DNA of 64,000 bases from Iocasia fonsfrigidae (GCF_017751145.1 NZ_CP046640.1:2398137-2462136), one strand, 5' to 3'. Shown: positions 9,235 through 18,675, numbered from the stretch's first letter. Translations and numbers: made by a program. Notes: generated from the sequence alone by a model not told the origin.

Positions 9235-10263
9235 TCAATATTCCAGACCCCTGATGATTAATTTAAAGACTACCTTAATAGTCCCTGCTATTGGGACAGC
9301 AAAAATCAAACCCCAGACACCCATTAATTCTGCCCCCACTAATAGAGAAAATATAATCCCCAGAGGATGTATTCCAACATTTTCACTCATTATTTTAGGG
9401 CTAATAATACTACTTTCCAGCTGTTGTATTACAAAATAGATTAAAGCAACAATAAGCGCCTTGCTCATTGAAACCCTTAATGCTATAAAGACAGCAGGTA
9501 CTGCACCTATAAAGGGACCAATAAAGGGAATCATATTACTGAAGGTTGCTATAACTGCTAAAATTGTAAAAAACTTCAGTTTTAAAATAAAAAGACTTAT
9601 TCCTGTTAAAAACCCTACAATTATGCTGATCCAGATCTGTCCCCTCAAATAAGCAATAAACATTTTGTTTAATTCTCTACCCACTTCCAGGAAAAGCTGT
9701 TTTCTGTCAGCAGGTATTATTTTTATGATCTCTCTTTTAATCTTGGGCAGATCTTTTAATATATAATAAGTTATAAATGGGGCTATTACTAAACTTATAA
9801 GTATTGACAGTGAATTTATTATTATTTCTGTAATATTTTGTATAAAAGCAATCATCTGTTCTTCCAGCCTTGATAATGTCCCATCTATTACCTCTTTGAT
9901 CACTACTGGCAGTTGTATACGGTGATATTCACGATTTAGATAACTAATATATTCATCAATAGTTCTTATATACTCCGGTATACTCTGTGTTAAACCCTCA
10001 AGTTCATTAATAAAAAGGGGGAGCATTATTAAAGCAATAAAACTACACATTAACAGAAATAGAAGCAGTAAGATATAAATTGCCCAGGACCGTGATACAT
10101 TCCTTTCCCTTAAAAAACATACAATAGGATAAAAGAGATAGGCCAGTATAATACCAAATACAAAAGGAATCACAGCTGTCTTTACACTCATTAAAAAATA
10201 AATTATGCCCCATGTTAAAAGGAGCATAATTATTATTTTAAAATCCTTTTTCTCTATTTCCAT
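9235..10263 (-). CDS. AI-2E family transporter (YrrI-like permease)
   Basis: This protein of about 342 residues has a hydrophobic N-terminus (two to three helices within 75 residues) and a central extracytoplasmic coil (SIPEYIRTIDEYISYLNREY). A C-terminal helix bundle carries NMIPFIGPFIGAVPAVFIAL and the ESSIISPKIMSENVGIHPLG segment. Both are signatures of the AI-2E transporter / UPF0118 family (PF01594), whose members include ion antiporters and putative AI-2 exporters; the substrate here is unknown. The ATG at 10263 is preferred because a TTG four codons earlier touches the AGGGG ribosome binding site. It lies directly upstream of alaS, as yrrI does in Bacillus. Confidence 0.88.
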   Translation of the reverse strand: MEIEKKDFKIIIMLLLTWGIIYFLMSVKTAVIPFVFGIILAYLFYPIVCFLRERNVSRSWAIYILLLLFLLMCSFIALIMLPLFINELEGLTQSIPEYIRTIDEYISYLNREYHRIQLPVVIKEVIDGTLSRLEEQMIAFIQNITEIIINSLSILISLVIAPFITYYILKDLPKIKREIIKIIPADRKQLFLEVGRELNKMFIAYLRGQIWISIIVGFLTGISLFILKLKFFTILAVIATFSNMIPFIGPFIGAVPAVFIALRVSMSKALIVALIYFVIQQLESSIISPKIMSENVGIHPLGIIFSLLVGAELMGVWGLIFAVPIAGTIKVVFKLIIRGLEY

Positions 10264-10284
10264 ATAGTATTTCAACCCCTGGTT

Positions 10285-10695
10285 TTATTGTGTACTCTCT
10301 TCCCTCAGTTTTTTTAAGGCCTCTTCAAGCTGGTTTATTTTTTTCCCAAAACTTATTTTACTGGTAATCTCCTTACCGATAAACTCACCCTCTTTAGCTG
10401 CCTTTTTTTTTGCCTCTTCCTGGGAATTTCTGAGCTCTTTTTTTTGATCACCAGTTTTTTCCGAATCTTCCTCACTGGCTACTTTCTTTATTCTATTAAA
10501 ACCTGTTTCATCATTTCCTTCTCCATTATCTGCTGTTTCCTTATCATTACTTCCCTTATCAACTCCAGTTTCAGTATCATCTTTTTCCCCATCTTTCTTT
10601 TCCCCTGTCGCTTTTTTTTTCTGAGTAAGGAAAAAAACAGTCAAGCTCAAGAGACCGCCAAAAAAAACACCACTCCAAAAGCCATCTCTATTGAT
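10285..10695 (-). CDS. YtxH-like small membrane-anchored coiled-coil protein, probable AUC start
   Basis: From the ATC at 10695 the product is about 136 residues. It starts NRDGFWSGVFFGGLLSLTVF after the initiator and ends in a lysine/glutamate-rich coiled coil (GKKINQLEEALKKLREE). The FWSGVFFGGLL glycine-rich helix is the YtxH-type membrane anchor. No ATG, GTG or TTG starts the frame before the anchor; the first TTG (10650) would cut the helix in half. An AGGGGGTG ribosome binding site is nine bases before the ATC. I therefore infer a non-canonical AUC start, or a G-to-C change in the start codon. The acidic middle is low-complexity. Function is unknown. Confidence 0.6.
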   Translation of the reverse strand: MNRDGFWSGVFFGGLLSLTVFFLTQKKKATGEKKDGEKDDTETGVDKGSNDKETADNGEGNDETGFNRIKKVASEEDSEKTGDQKKELRNSQEEAKKKAAKEGEFIGKEITSKISFGKKINQLEEALKKLREESTQ

Positions 10696-10770
10696 AGGTA
10701 GACACCCCCTGTATATAGTTCTTTACCTATTATCCCCTTAATACAGTATTTTAAACTAAAATAAGGAAGC

Positions 10771-11427
10771 CTACTGACTCCCTTTTAAAATACCAGACAA
10801 ACCCTCCCCATCAATGCCAACGTAAACCTGTGGAACCTTACCGAGTATAACTACCTCTGTTACCGGAATATCAGCATGTATATCAACACTATGACTTTTA
10901 AAGGGTACTATCAACTTTATTTGAGCAGCTACATCAAGATAAATCTTATGACGGGTCTGATTAATCCCGGCAGAAGTGAAACTGTCCTTGATTTTAGGTG
11001 GTTCAGTAAAACCAGCAGGTATTATTCTAGCTTCCAGTTTCGGCCCAAAACCTGCTAGAAGCTCAATGCCAAATATCTGTGCCAGTGGAACAGAGACTGT
11101 TTCCTGACTGGCCTCTGCTAACTTTTCCTGAATTCTTAATGATATACTGGAGGTGAATTTATTAATATTTTTAGTGTTAGGCTGCATTAGTACAATAGCA
11201 TCACCACTCTTATTATAAACATAATCAATCATATCCTGATAATCAACTTTTTCTGCCCCCAGGTCAACTGCCTCATTTATGGCACTATTAGCAATCTTCA
11301 CCGCTTCAACCTCAGCCAGACTAAAAAATATAGGGGTGATAGTATTATGTAGAAATATAAAAAAAAGCAGTAGTAAAATAATAAACACTATTAGTATTTT
11401 ACAGATTGAAAAATTATTTAAAAACAA
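10771..11427 (-). CDS. yunB: Sporulation protein YunB
   Basis: The 218-residue protein has one N-terminal membrane helix (ILIVFIILLLLFFIFLHNTI) and an outer domain. The YunB pattern is clear: EAVKIANSAINEAV near residue 43, VPLAQIFGIELLAGFGPKLE near 115, and VPVTEVVILGKVPQVYVG-type C-terminus (here IPVTEVVILGKVPQVYVG). In Bacillus, yunB is under the mother-cell sigma factor SigE and needed for full sporulation. The start is a TTG six bases after GGGGGG. Its presence, with ytxC at 30910, argues that the organism belongs to an endospore-forming lineage. Confidence 0.9.
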   Translation of the reverse strand: MFLNNFSICKILIVFIILLLLFFIFLHNTITPIFFSLAEVEAVKIANSAINEAVDLGAEKVDYQDMIDYVYNKSGDAIVLMQPNTKNINKFTSSISLRIQEKLAEASQETVSVPLAQIFGIELLAGFGPKLEARIIPAGFTEPPKIKDSFTSAGINQTRHKIYLDVAAQIKLIVPFKSHSVDIHADIPVTEVVILGKVPQVYVGIDGEGLSGILKGSQ

Positions 11428-11472
11428 AACAATCCCCCCTTCTACTATCCTATGCAGAAAGGGGGAAATGTG

Positions 11473-12693
11473 TTAATCAATTTTCACTTTAGCAAAACGC
11501 CGCTTACCAATTTGAATAATCATACCATCTGTCACATCAGCATCAATATTTATCTTCTCCTGTTTCTCATCATTTATTGAAACTGCCCCCTGTTTTATCA
11601 TCCGACGAGCCTCACTATTACTACTTAAAAGCCCAGTCCTGGCAATAAGATTAACTATCCACATCTTACCATCCTCAAGTTCACTCTCTTTGATGGTAAA
11701 TTCAGGTATATCTTCAGGGAGTTTACCCTCTGAAAAAACCCGGTCAAATTCTGCTGCACTCTCATCTGCTGCAGTCTTTCCATGATACTGCTCGACTATT
11801 GTTAAAGCTAATTGCTTTTTATATTTCATGGGATTAAGCTGACCTTGGGCAAGACTCTGCTTAATTTCCTTTAATTCATCTTCAGGGAGATCAGTCAATA
11901 ATTCAAAATATCTACTTATTAAATCATCTGGAATAGACATCACCTTACCATACATATCATTAGGACTATCATTTACACCAATGTAATTACCCAGGCTTTT
12001 ACTCATTTTATTGACACCATCTAAACCCTCAAGTATCGGCATCATCATTACAACCTGCGGTTCCTGTCCATACTCTCGTTGTAAATCCCGGCCAACCAGG
12101 AGATTAAAGCGCTGATCTGTTCCACCAAGTTCAACATCTGCTTTTATAGCTACAGAATCATAACCCTGCATTAAAGGATAGAAAAATTCATGAACACTAA
12201 TTGCCTTTTCATTACTAAAACGATTGGAAAAATCCTCCCTCTCCAGCATACGAGCAACCGTATACTTGGAGGAAAGGTCTATAACATCCGCAAACTTAAG
12301 CTCACCTAACCATGAACCATTAAAAACCAGTTTAGTTTTATCTTCATCAAGTAGTTTGGCAAATTGTTCCTGATATGTCCGGGCATTTTCCTGGACTTCC
12401 TCTTCGCTCAGTTGTTTTCTGGTTTGAGATTTACCGCTTGGATCACCAATCCGACCAGTAAAATCACCTATTATAAGATATACCTCATGTCCCAGGTCCT
12501 GAAATTGCTTTAGTTTGCGCAGTACAACTGTATGTCCTAAATGAATATCAGGTGCACTGGGATCAAGACCCAGTTTAACCCGTAAAGGTCTACCCTCTTT
12601 ATCGGCCTTTATTAACTTCTCTTCTAATTCTTTTTTTGATATTAAATCCTTAACCCCTCTTGTTAATATTTTTAGCTGTTTTTGTATATTCAA
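11473..12693 (-). CDS. tyrS: Tyrosyl-tRNA synthetase (TyrZ type)
   Basis: The 406-residue class I synthetase has KLGLDPSAPDIHLGHTVVLR (HIGH variant HLGH near residue 50), the tyrosine pocket YPLMQGYDSVAIKADVELGG and the KMSKS loop (GVNKMSKSLGNYIG, near 232). A C-terminal S4 RNA-binding domain follows (ARTGLLSSNSEARRMIKQGA). The start is the TTG at 12693 with AGGTG seven bases upstream. That ribosome binding site lies in the arm of a hairpin (12702-12723). There is no T-box upstream, which is unusual for a Firmicute tyrS. It is divergent from pbp1A. Confidence 0.95.
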   Translation of the reverse strand: MNIQKQLKILTRGVKDLISKKELEEKLIKADKEGRPLRVKLGLDPSAPDIHLGHTVVLRKLKQFQDLGHEVYLIIGDFTGRIGDPSGKSQTRKQLSEEEVQENARTYQEQFAKLLDEDKTKLVFNGSWLGELKFADVIDLSSKYTVARMLEREDFSNRFSNEKAISVHEFFYPLMQGYDSVAIKADVELGGTDQRFNLLVGRDLQREYGQEPQVVMMMPILEGLDGVNKMSKSLGNYIGVNDSPNDMYGKVMSIPDDLISRYFELLTDLPEDELKEIKQSLAQGQLNPMKYKKQLALTIVEQYHGKTAADESAAEFDRVFSEGKLPEDIPEFTIKESELEDGKMWIVNLIARTGLLSSNSEARRMIKQGAVSINDEKQEKINIDADVTDGMIIQIGKRRFAKVKID

Positions 12694-12701
12694 CTATCTA
12701 C

Positions 12702-12723
12702 ACCTGGTAAACTATTACCAGGT
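12702..12723 (-). promoter_or_regulatory. Hairpin overlapping the tyrS ribosome binding site
   Basis: ACCTGGTAA and TTACCAGGT form a perfect 9-bp stem with a 4-base loop. The AGGTG ribosome binding site of tyrS (12701-12705) sits in the proximal arm. The stem has no T-run after it, so it could act on translation rather than termination. Its function is inferred only from position. Confidence 0.5.
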
Positions 12724-12884
12724 AAACCCCCCTTCATAATAACCCTTAAAATTTTTTAAAAAATAAATTCCTATGTAAAAGTTTCTATTATATTATAACA
12801 GATAGAGTTATAGGTAACAAGGGGGGTATAATTTTGGGTGGTTTTATGTTATAATAGGTAATAATATTGAGAGGAGGACAAGCA

Positions 12885-15293
12885 ATGGCTAAAAGTAAAC
12901 GCCAGATAATTATAGCGTCAATCATCCTTTTATTTGCCTTGATTTTTGGTATTTCTATCGGCGCTATAACCTGGATTATACAGGACACTCCTGATATATC
13001 TAGTTACAAAGGCACTAATGAAGCCAGTATGATTTATAGTGCTGATGGGCAACTTTTGACTAAATTATATCGGCAAAATAGAACCAGCGTCCCCCTGGAA
13101 CAGATTCCGGCCGACCTTAAAAATGCTATTATTGCTGTAGAAGATACTAATTTTTATGTTCACCATGGTGTTGATTTCTGGGGAATCATCAGGGCGGTTA
13201 TTACCAATATCAGCAACCTAGGTTCACGACCACAAGGGGCTAGCACTATTACCCAGCAATTAGCAGGTAATGCCCTCTTAAATAGACAGAATGTATCTTA
13301 TTACCGTAAGATTCAGGAGGCCTATCTAGCATTACAATTTGAAAGACATTATACCAAACCAGAAATACTTGAAATGTATTTAAATGAAATTTACCTAGGA
13401 CATAGTGCCTATGGTGTTGAAATAGCTGCCCAGCAATATTTTAATAAACATGTCTGGGAATTAAATCTAAGTGAGTCAGCTTTAATTGCCGGCCTGCCAA
13501 AATCACCTAATTATTATTCTCCTTTTAATAATTTTGATGAGGCCATTAGGCGGCGCAATATAGTGCTTAATCGCATGCAGGAAGTAGGTTATATCACAGA
13601 GAAGAAAGCACAAGAGGCTAAACAATATGAAGTTAAGCTCCGCTCTAAGGAACTAAAACAAGAAGAACTGGCCCCTTATTTTATTCGTTATATCAGGGAT
13701 CAATTGATTGATCGTTTTGGTGCTCAGTTAGTGTATGATGGAGGCCTAAAGGTCTATACTACTCTTGACCCTATCATGCAAAAGGCAGCCGAAGACGCTG
13801 TCACCAGTGCCCTTAAGGATAAATATATCCCCAGTGTTGAACGGGAAAACACTGCTGATAAACTACAACCGCAGATGGCTATAATTAGCATTGACCCCAC
13901 TACTGGAGCAATCCGGGCTATGCTGGGAGGCAGAGGGAATGATCAATTTAACCGTGCAGTTCAGGCAGTACGCCAACCTGGTTCAGCCTTCAAACCCTTT
14001 GTTTACACTACAGCTATTAAAAATGGCTATACTACCTCCTATGTAGTCAATGATATGCCTATGTTAGCCAAAAGTGAAAAAGGGAAGTCTCTAAGAATCT
14101 GGCCGAATAATACTGCAAAGGAGTACAGGGGGTATGTTAGTTTGAGAACAGCCCTTAATCATTCTATTAATGTAGCAGCAGTCAAATTACTCCAGGAGGT
14201 TGGTGTTGATAATACAATTAATACTACTAAAGAAATGGGGATATCAACCTTTGAAACAGCAGATGGCAATAAAGAACATCTTTCACTGGCCCTAGGTGGA
14301 TTAACCAGAGGTGTTACACCCCTAGAAATGGCCTCAGCCTATGGAATTTTTGCTAATCAGGGTATCTTGGTTGAACCAATTGCTGTTACCAAAGTCCTGG
14401 ATAAAAATGACAATGTAATCTATGAAGCACATCCTCGCAAAAAAATTGTCCTCAAAGAAGATACTGCTTATATTATGACTAATATGCTTCAATCAGTAGT
14501 TAACAACGGAACAGGTTGGAGGGCAAGGATTAACAGACGGGCTGTTGCTGGTAAAACTGGTACAACAAATGGATATTCTGATGCCTGGTTTGTCGGTTTT
14601 ACACCAGACCTGGTTACCAGTGTCTGGATCGGTGAGGATAATGTAACTCCTATGGAATATAATCAAAAGGATGAACAGGGAAACTACCTCTTCCCTGAAG
14701 GCAGTGGTGGGCGGATAGTATCTAGTTCAGAGGCAGTCAGGTTATGGGGTAATTATATGCGGGAAGCGGTTAAAGATATGCCTGTAAAAGACTTCAAGGT
14801 TCCAGCTAATATTACTAAAGCTGAGGTAGACCCAGTTACTGGCTTACTGCCTAATGAATATACCCCTAGGACTGTTCAGGAAATATTCAGAAAAGGAAAT
14901 GTACCAACAGAGGTAGAATCACTCCATCAGGCAACTGAAAAGCTTAGCATTGATAAAGAGAGTGGTTTGCTGGCTACAGCCAACTGTCCGGAAGAAAATA
15001 TAGTAGAATATGAATATTTTGTTGATAGCGGCTACCGGGTAGGACCTGCCACAATTCATTTCAAACAGAAAGCTGACAAGGATAAAGACCCTGAAGATGA
15101 GGAACTTATTGAAGGTGTTTATCATGTTGCTGCCGGGGAACCTGTTCAGAAAATTGACCCTGAAACAGGTGTTCCTGAGAGGGATGAAACCGGGCAGGTA
15201 ATCTATGAAACAAAACCTACCCAGTATTGTGATCTACACGGAGAAACAGATAACTTTATAAATAGTATCTGGGATTTCTTTAACAGGTTTTAG
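12885..15293 (+). CDS. Class A penicillin-binding protein 1A
   Basis: The product of about 802 residues has a membrane anchor at residues 8-30. A GT51 glycosyltransferase domain follows (VEDTNFYVHHGVDFWGIIRA, GASTITQQLAGNALL, YLNEIYLGHSAYGVE). The transpeptidase domain carries SxxK in QPGSAFKPF, SxN in NHSINVAAV and KTG in VAGKTGTTNGYSDAWF. It polymerises and cross-links peptidoglycan outside the membrane. The ATG at 12885 is used because GAGAGGAGG lies just before it; the frame can be opened 18 bases earlier at a TTG that overlaps that site. It is the only plus-strand gene in the first 32 kb and converges with mutS2 with a 5-base gap. Confidence 0.96.
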   Translation: MAKSKRQIIIASIILLFALIFGISIGAITWIIQDTPDISSYKGTNEASMIYSADGQLLTKLYRQNRTSVPLEQIPADLKNAIIAVEDTNFYVHHGVDFWGIIRAVITNISNLGSRPQGASTITQQLAGNALLNRQNVSYYRKIQEAYLALQFERHYTKPEILEMYLNEIYLGHSAYGVEIAAQQYFNKHVWELNLSESALIAGLPKSPNYYSPFNNFDEAIRRRNIVLNRMQEVGYITEKKAQEAKQYEVKLRSKELKQEELAPYFIRYIRDQLIDRFGAQLVYDGGLKVYTTLDPIMQKAAEDAVTSALKDKYIPSVERENTADKLQPQMAIISIDPTTGAIRAMLGGRGNDQFNRAVQAVRQPGSAFKPFVYTTAIKNGYTTSYVVNDMPMLAKSEKGKSLRIWPNNTAKEYRGYVSLRTALNHSINVAAVKLLQEVGVDNTINTTKEMGISTFETADGNKEHLSLALGGLTRGVTPLEMASAYGIFANQGILVEPIAVTKVLDKNDNVIYEAHPRKKIVLKEDTAYIMTNMLQSVVNNGTGWRARINRRAVAGKTGTTNGYSDAWFVGFTPDLVTSVWIGEDNVTPMEYNQKDEQGNYLFPEGSGGRIVSSSEAVRLWGNYMREAVKDMPVKDFKVPANITKAEVDPVTGLLPNEYTPRTVQEIFRKGNVPTEVESLHQATEKLSIDKESGLLATANCPEENIVEYEYFVDSGYRVGPATIHFKQKADKDKDPEDEELIEGVYHVAAGEPVQKIDPETGVPERDETGQVIYETKPTQYCDLHGETDNFINSIWDFFNRF

Positions 15294-15298
15294 ACTAG

Positions 15299-17677
15299 CT
15301 AATTAATTTCTACAATTGTAACCCCACTCCCACCTTCTTCAGGCTTTCCCAACCTGAAGAAGGTAATATGGGGATTTTCTTTTAGCACCTCAGCAACAGC
15401 GTCTCTTAAGGCGCCTGTCCCTTTACCATGTATTACTTCTACCTGTTTTATGCCTGCCAGAAATACATCATCAAGGTATTTATCCAGGCGACCCTGGGCT
15501 GTATCATACCGTTCACCCCTAAGATCAAGTTTTGGTGAAACCTGCTGAGCCTTACTTACACGATATCTCTTAACCATTTCCTGTTTTTTATCATCAGGCA
15601 TCTCGGCCTTGATAAGTTCATCAAGACCTGCCTTCAAAGTGATTATACCAGCCTGAATTGTTGCCTCTCCCTTGTCTTTATTAATATCTGTTACCTCTCC
15701 CTTACGTCCAACATTCTTTAGTCTTACCTGATCACCGATCTCTATCTCATCTGTAACCCTACTATTACTATCAATCCCCTTACTATCCTCAAATTTCTTA
15801 TCAACTTCTTTAAATTTTTCGTTTAATTTGTTTCCCATTCTATCTATCTCTGAACGGGAATTAAGATCATTTTGCTTAAGTTCCTGTAGGATTTGTTTAC
15901 TTTCACGCCGGGCAGTATCTATTATCCCAGCAGCATCTTCCCTGGCTTTTTTGATAATATCCTGTTTATTCTGCTGTAAATCCTTTAACAGTGCTTGATA
16001 CTTCTCTTTTAACTCAGCAGCTTCTTTTTCTTTTCTGGCAGAGCTCTCCTTTAATTCACGATACCTTTTTCTTTCACTATTAAGACCAGCAATAATACTT
16101 TCTACTTCAATCTCTTCCCCGGAAAGCATGGTTCTGGCTTTTTCAATTATAGCAGATGGTATTCCTAATCGATGGGCAATAGTCAAGGCATTACTACCAC
16201 CTGGTATCCCCATTAAAATACGGTATGTTGGTTTAAGAGTCTCAAGATCAAACTCTACTGAGGCATTCTCTACCCCTGTTTGTTCATAGGCATAAGTCTT
16301 TAATTGACTGTAATGAGTTGTTACTATTGTAACTGCACCTATACTCTTTAGTTTTTCCAGTATTGCTATCCCCAGGGCTGCTCCTTCTCTAGGGTCTGTA
16401 CCAGCACCTAACTCATCCATCAAAACAAGGCTGTCCTGGTCTGCCTTTTCCAGAAAAGACCTTATCCTGGTAATATGAGAGGAGAAAGTACTTAAATTCT
16501 GCTCAATACTCTGTTCATCACCTATATCAGCAAAGACGTTTTTAAATATTGAAAGGGTAGTTCCCCTATCTGCCGGAATGTGAAGTCCAATTTGCATCAT
16601 CAAAACAAAAAGTCCCACTGTCTTAAGGGCAACAGTCTTCCCTCCTGTATTGGGCCCGGTTATAACAAGGGTGTTAAATTTATTACTGCCCACTGCTATA
16701 TCAATAGGTACAACCTCATCTTTCAAAAGGGGGTGTCTCCCCTGTTTAATATCGATCATACCTTCTTCATTAATTTCAGGAGCAATTCCTTTAAGCTGAT
16801 TACTATAAGCAGCCCGGGCAAAAATAAGATCAAGCAGTGAGACTATCTTCAGGTTTTCTTTAATTATCAGCATATCCTGCTGTACCAACCCGCTGAGCTG
16901 CTGGAGTATCCGGTATACTTCCTCTTCCTCTTGCCGCTGTAAGCCTTTCAGTTTGTTATTTAACTTTAGGACAGCCATGGGCTCCATAAAAAGTGTCATG
17001 CCACTGGCTGACTGGTCATGGACAATACCAGCAAAACTATTACGGTATTCTTGTCGAACAGGAACTACATACCTGTCCCCTCTTCTGGTTACTAAATTAT
17101 CCTGCAGCATTGACTGATATTTTTGATCTTTAATAATATTATCTAATTTATCCCGAATACGATTACCTATTATCCTTATCTCTGAACGTAGTGAGGCAAG
17201 CTTTTTACTGGCTCTGTCCTTTATTTCACCGTATTCATCAAGGGCATAGTCCAGTTCTTTTTTTAGTTCTGGCAGTGGGGTTAGTTTCTCACCCTGTTTT
17301 GTTACAGGGGCAAACCTCTGCTCAATCAAGCGGGGGTCTAGATTATTGATAAGGTCATTAAAATAAGCCTCCAAACGAGAATAAGCAGCAAGGGTATTTC
17401 TAACATTCATAAGCTCTTTAGCTGATAAGACAATACCCTTATCAACCTTCTTAAGTATCTCACGCAGGTCTCTAATTCCACCAAAGGGTGGATGACCATA
17501 TTCATTTAATATTTCTTTAGCTGCAGTAACTTCCTGTAACCTCTTTTTAACATATCTTATATCTGAAACTGGAGTTAATTTCTCTACAATTTCTCCCCCG
17601 ATTATAGTGGCTGTATGTTTTCTTACCTCTTCTTTAATTTTATTTAATTCAAGTATAGCAATAACACCTTTATCCAA
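15299..17677 (-). CDS. mutS2: Endonuclease MutS2 / ribosome-splitting ATPase
   Basis: The 792-residue protein has the MutS2 clamp and core, Walker A VITGPNTGGKTVALKT near residue 340, Walker B DSLVLMDELGAGTDPREG near 415, and a long coiled coil at about 515-640. The C-terminal Smr domain starts KLDLRGERYDTAQGRLDKYL and contains EVIHGKGTGALRDAV. It lacks the mismatch-recognition domain of MutS. Known roles in the family are suppression of recombination and splitting of collided ribosomes. The start is a TTG seven bases after GAGGGGG. The last codons form a 12-bp perfect hairpin (15332-15364). Confidence 0.95.
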   Translation of the reverse strand: MDKGVIAILELNKIKEEVRKHTATIIGGEIVEKLTPVSDIRYVKKRLQEVTAAKEILNEYGHPPFGGIRDLREILKKVDKGIVLSAKELMNVRNTLAAYSRLEAYFNDLINNLDPRLIEQRFAPVTKQGEKLTPLPELKKELDYALDEYGEIKDRASKKLASLRSEIRIIGNRIRDKLDNIIKDQKYQSMLQDNLVTRRGDRYVVPVRQEYRNSFAGIVHDQSASGMTLFMEPMAVLKLNNKLKGLQRQEEEEVYRILQQLSGLVQQDMLIIKENLKIVSLLDLIFARAAYSNQLKGIAPEINEEGMIDIKQGRHPLLKDEVVPIDIAVGSNKFNTLVITGPNTGGKTVALKTVGLFVLMMQIGLHIPADRGTTLSIFKNVFADIGDEQSIEQNLSTFSSHITRIRSFLEKADQDSLVLMDELGAGTDPREGAALGIAILEKLKSIGAVTIVTTHYSQLKTYAYEQTGVENASVEFDLETLKPTYRILMGIPGGSNALTIAHRLGIPSAIIEKARTMLSGEEIEVESIIAGLNSERKRYRELKESSARKEKEAAELKEKYQALLKDLQQNKQDIIKKAREDAAGIIDTARRESKQILQELKQNDLNSRSEIDRMGNKLNEKFKEVDKKFEDSKGIDSNSRVTDEIEIGDQVRLKNVGRKGEVTDINKDKGEATIQAGIITLKAGLDELIKAEMPDDKKQEMVKRYRVSKAQQVSPKLDLRGERYDTAQGRLDKYLDDVFLAGIKQVEVIHGKGTGALRDAVAEVLKENPHITFFRLGKPEEGGSGVTIVEIN
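15332..15364. repeat. 12-bp inverted repeat at the convergent pbp1A/mutS2 3' ends
   Basis: ACCTTCTTCAGG and CCTGAAGAAGGT are perfectly complementary around a 9-base loop. The repeat lies inside the last 22 codons of mutS2 and 38 bases after the pbp1A stop. With no other terminator in the 5-base gap, it could slow or end transcription from pbp1A. No T-run follows at once on either strand. Confidence 0.5.
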
Positions 17678-17742
17678 AATTATTCCCCCTCAAATAGACA
17701 AGCAAATTAATTATTTCTTAAATCAAAAATTTATGGAGATGT

Positions 17743-17770
17743 TAAAAGACCATGATTTAAATCATGGTCT
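17743..17770 (-). terminator. Terminator containing the cvpA stop codon
   Basis: The 24-base perfect palindrome 17747-17770 (AGACCATGATTT and its complement) is followed on the minus strand by TTTTAAC. The TGA of cvpA is inside the 5' arm. It separates cvpA from mutS2. Confidence 0.65.
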
Positions 17771-18226
17771 AAATATATTCTGCAAATTCTGCTGAAGAAA
17801 GGGTGTCATAGACAATAACCTAGTTGCTAGAAATGAATTCTGTACCTGCTGGCTAATTGATGTTACTGGAAGCTTATTCAAAAATAAGACAAGAAAATAA
17901 GCCAGCAGTCCACCCTTAAGCAGTCCTAACAAAGCACCAGCAGCATGATCGATCGGTTTTAGAAACAGAAAATCAATGACATTCTTAAAAACCATACCAA
18001 GCAAATGGACTAATACATTGACTGCTATAAATAATACTGCAAAACTAATAAATTGTAATAACTGGGGTGAAGTTTCCACATATGGTGCAATATATTTTTG
18101 AAAACCATTATAATAATTAACAGCAATCAGTAAGGCAAAAACAATACCAATTATCATGCTTGTTTGTTTGATAAACCCTTTATTAAATCCTCCTATGACA
18201 AAATATAGAAACAGAATTAATAGCAC
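17762..18226 (-). CDS. CvpA family membrane protein
   Basis: The 154-residue protein has four membrane helices and the CvpA N-terminal pattern (VIGGFNKGFIKQTSMIIGI), with the conserved ALLGLLKGGLLAYFLVLFL helix near residue 105. CvpA/YshB proteins are linked to colicin V export and cell-envelope stress; the exact role is unknown. The GTG at 18226 is the only standard start. Alignment with YshB-type proteins suggests four more residues, which would begin at an ATA at 18238, five bases after GGGG. It sits between zapA and mutS2, as yshB does in Bacillus. Confidence 0.85.
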   Translation of the reverse strand: MLLILFLYFVIGGFNKGFIKQTSMIIGIVFALLIAVNYYNGFQKYIAPYVETSPQLLQFISFAVLFIAVNVLVHLLGMVFKNVIDFLFLKPIDHAAGALLGLLKGGLLAYFLVLFLNKLPVTSISQQVQNSFLATRLLSMTPFLQQNLQNIFRP

Positions 18227-18252
18227 TATATCAATTATTGTTACCCCATATC

Positions 18253-18600
18253 CTAATCAACCTCCTCCAGGAGAGATTCCAGCTCTTGATAGTCTTTTTT
18301 GAGTTTATTATGTTTATCTGCCAGCTTTTTAAACTCCTTTTCCAGGGTCTTAATATCCTCTGATTTTTCTTCATACTTATCCTTTAACTTATAATATTCA
18401 TCTGCAACATTCATAATTGCCAGATTGAGAATACGCTGACGTGATAGGCGGGGATAAGCCCTGGAGATATCCTGACCGATAATATTGATATGGTGTACCA
18501 GCTTTTTTACATACCTCTCAGATAATTGTCCAACTATCACCATATCTTCACCGAGCAGTTTTACATTGTATTTATCTTTATGCTTATCCTCCACAGCCAT
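18253..18600 (-). CDS. zapA: Cell division protein ZapA
   Basis: The 115-residue protein has the ZapA globular head (VKLLGEDMVIVGQLSERYVK; SRQRILNLAIMNVADEYYKL) followed by a coiled coil from about residue 75 (YEEKSEDIKTLEKEFKKLAD). ZapA dimers bundle FtsZ filaments at the septum. The ATG follows GGGGG. The order pheT-zapA-cvpA-mutS2 is the conserved Firmicute arrangement, so the gene call is secure. Confidence 0.92.
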   Translation of the reverse strand: MAVEDKHKDKYNVKLLGEDMVIVGQLSERYVKKLVHHINIIGQDISRAYPRLSRQRILNLAIMNVADEYYKLKDKYEEKSEDIKTLEKEFKKLADKHNKLKKDYQELESLLEEVD

Positions 18601-18675
18601 TTTTATTCATCCCCCAGAAAAATTTCTCTATATTTATTAAATTCACTATTTAGAAAGGAAATCCTGCCTGCTATT

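Noticed and set aside
12820-12856. Promoter for pbp1A from the TATAAT boxes upstream
   Set aside because: Two TATAAT-like boxes exist, but neither has a -35 element at proper spacing.
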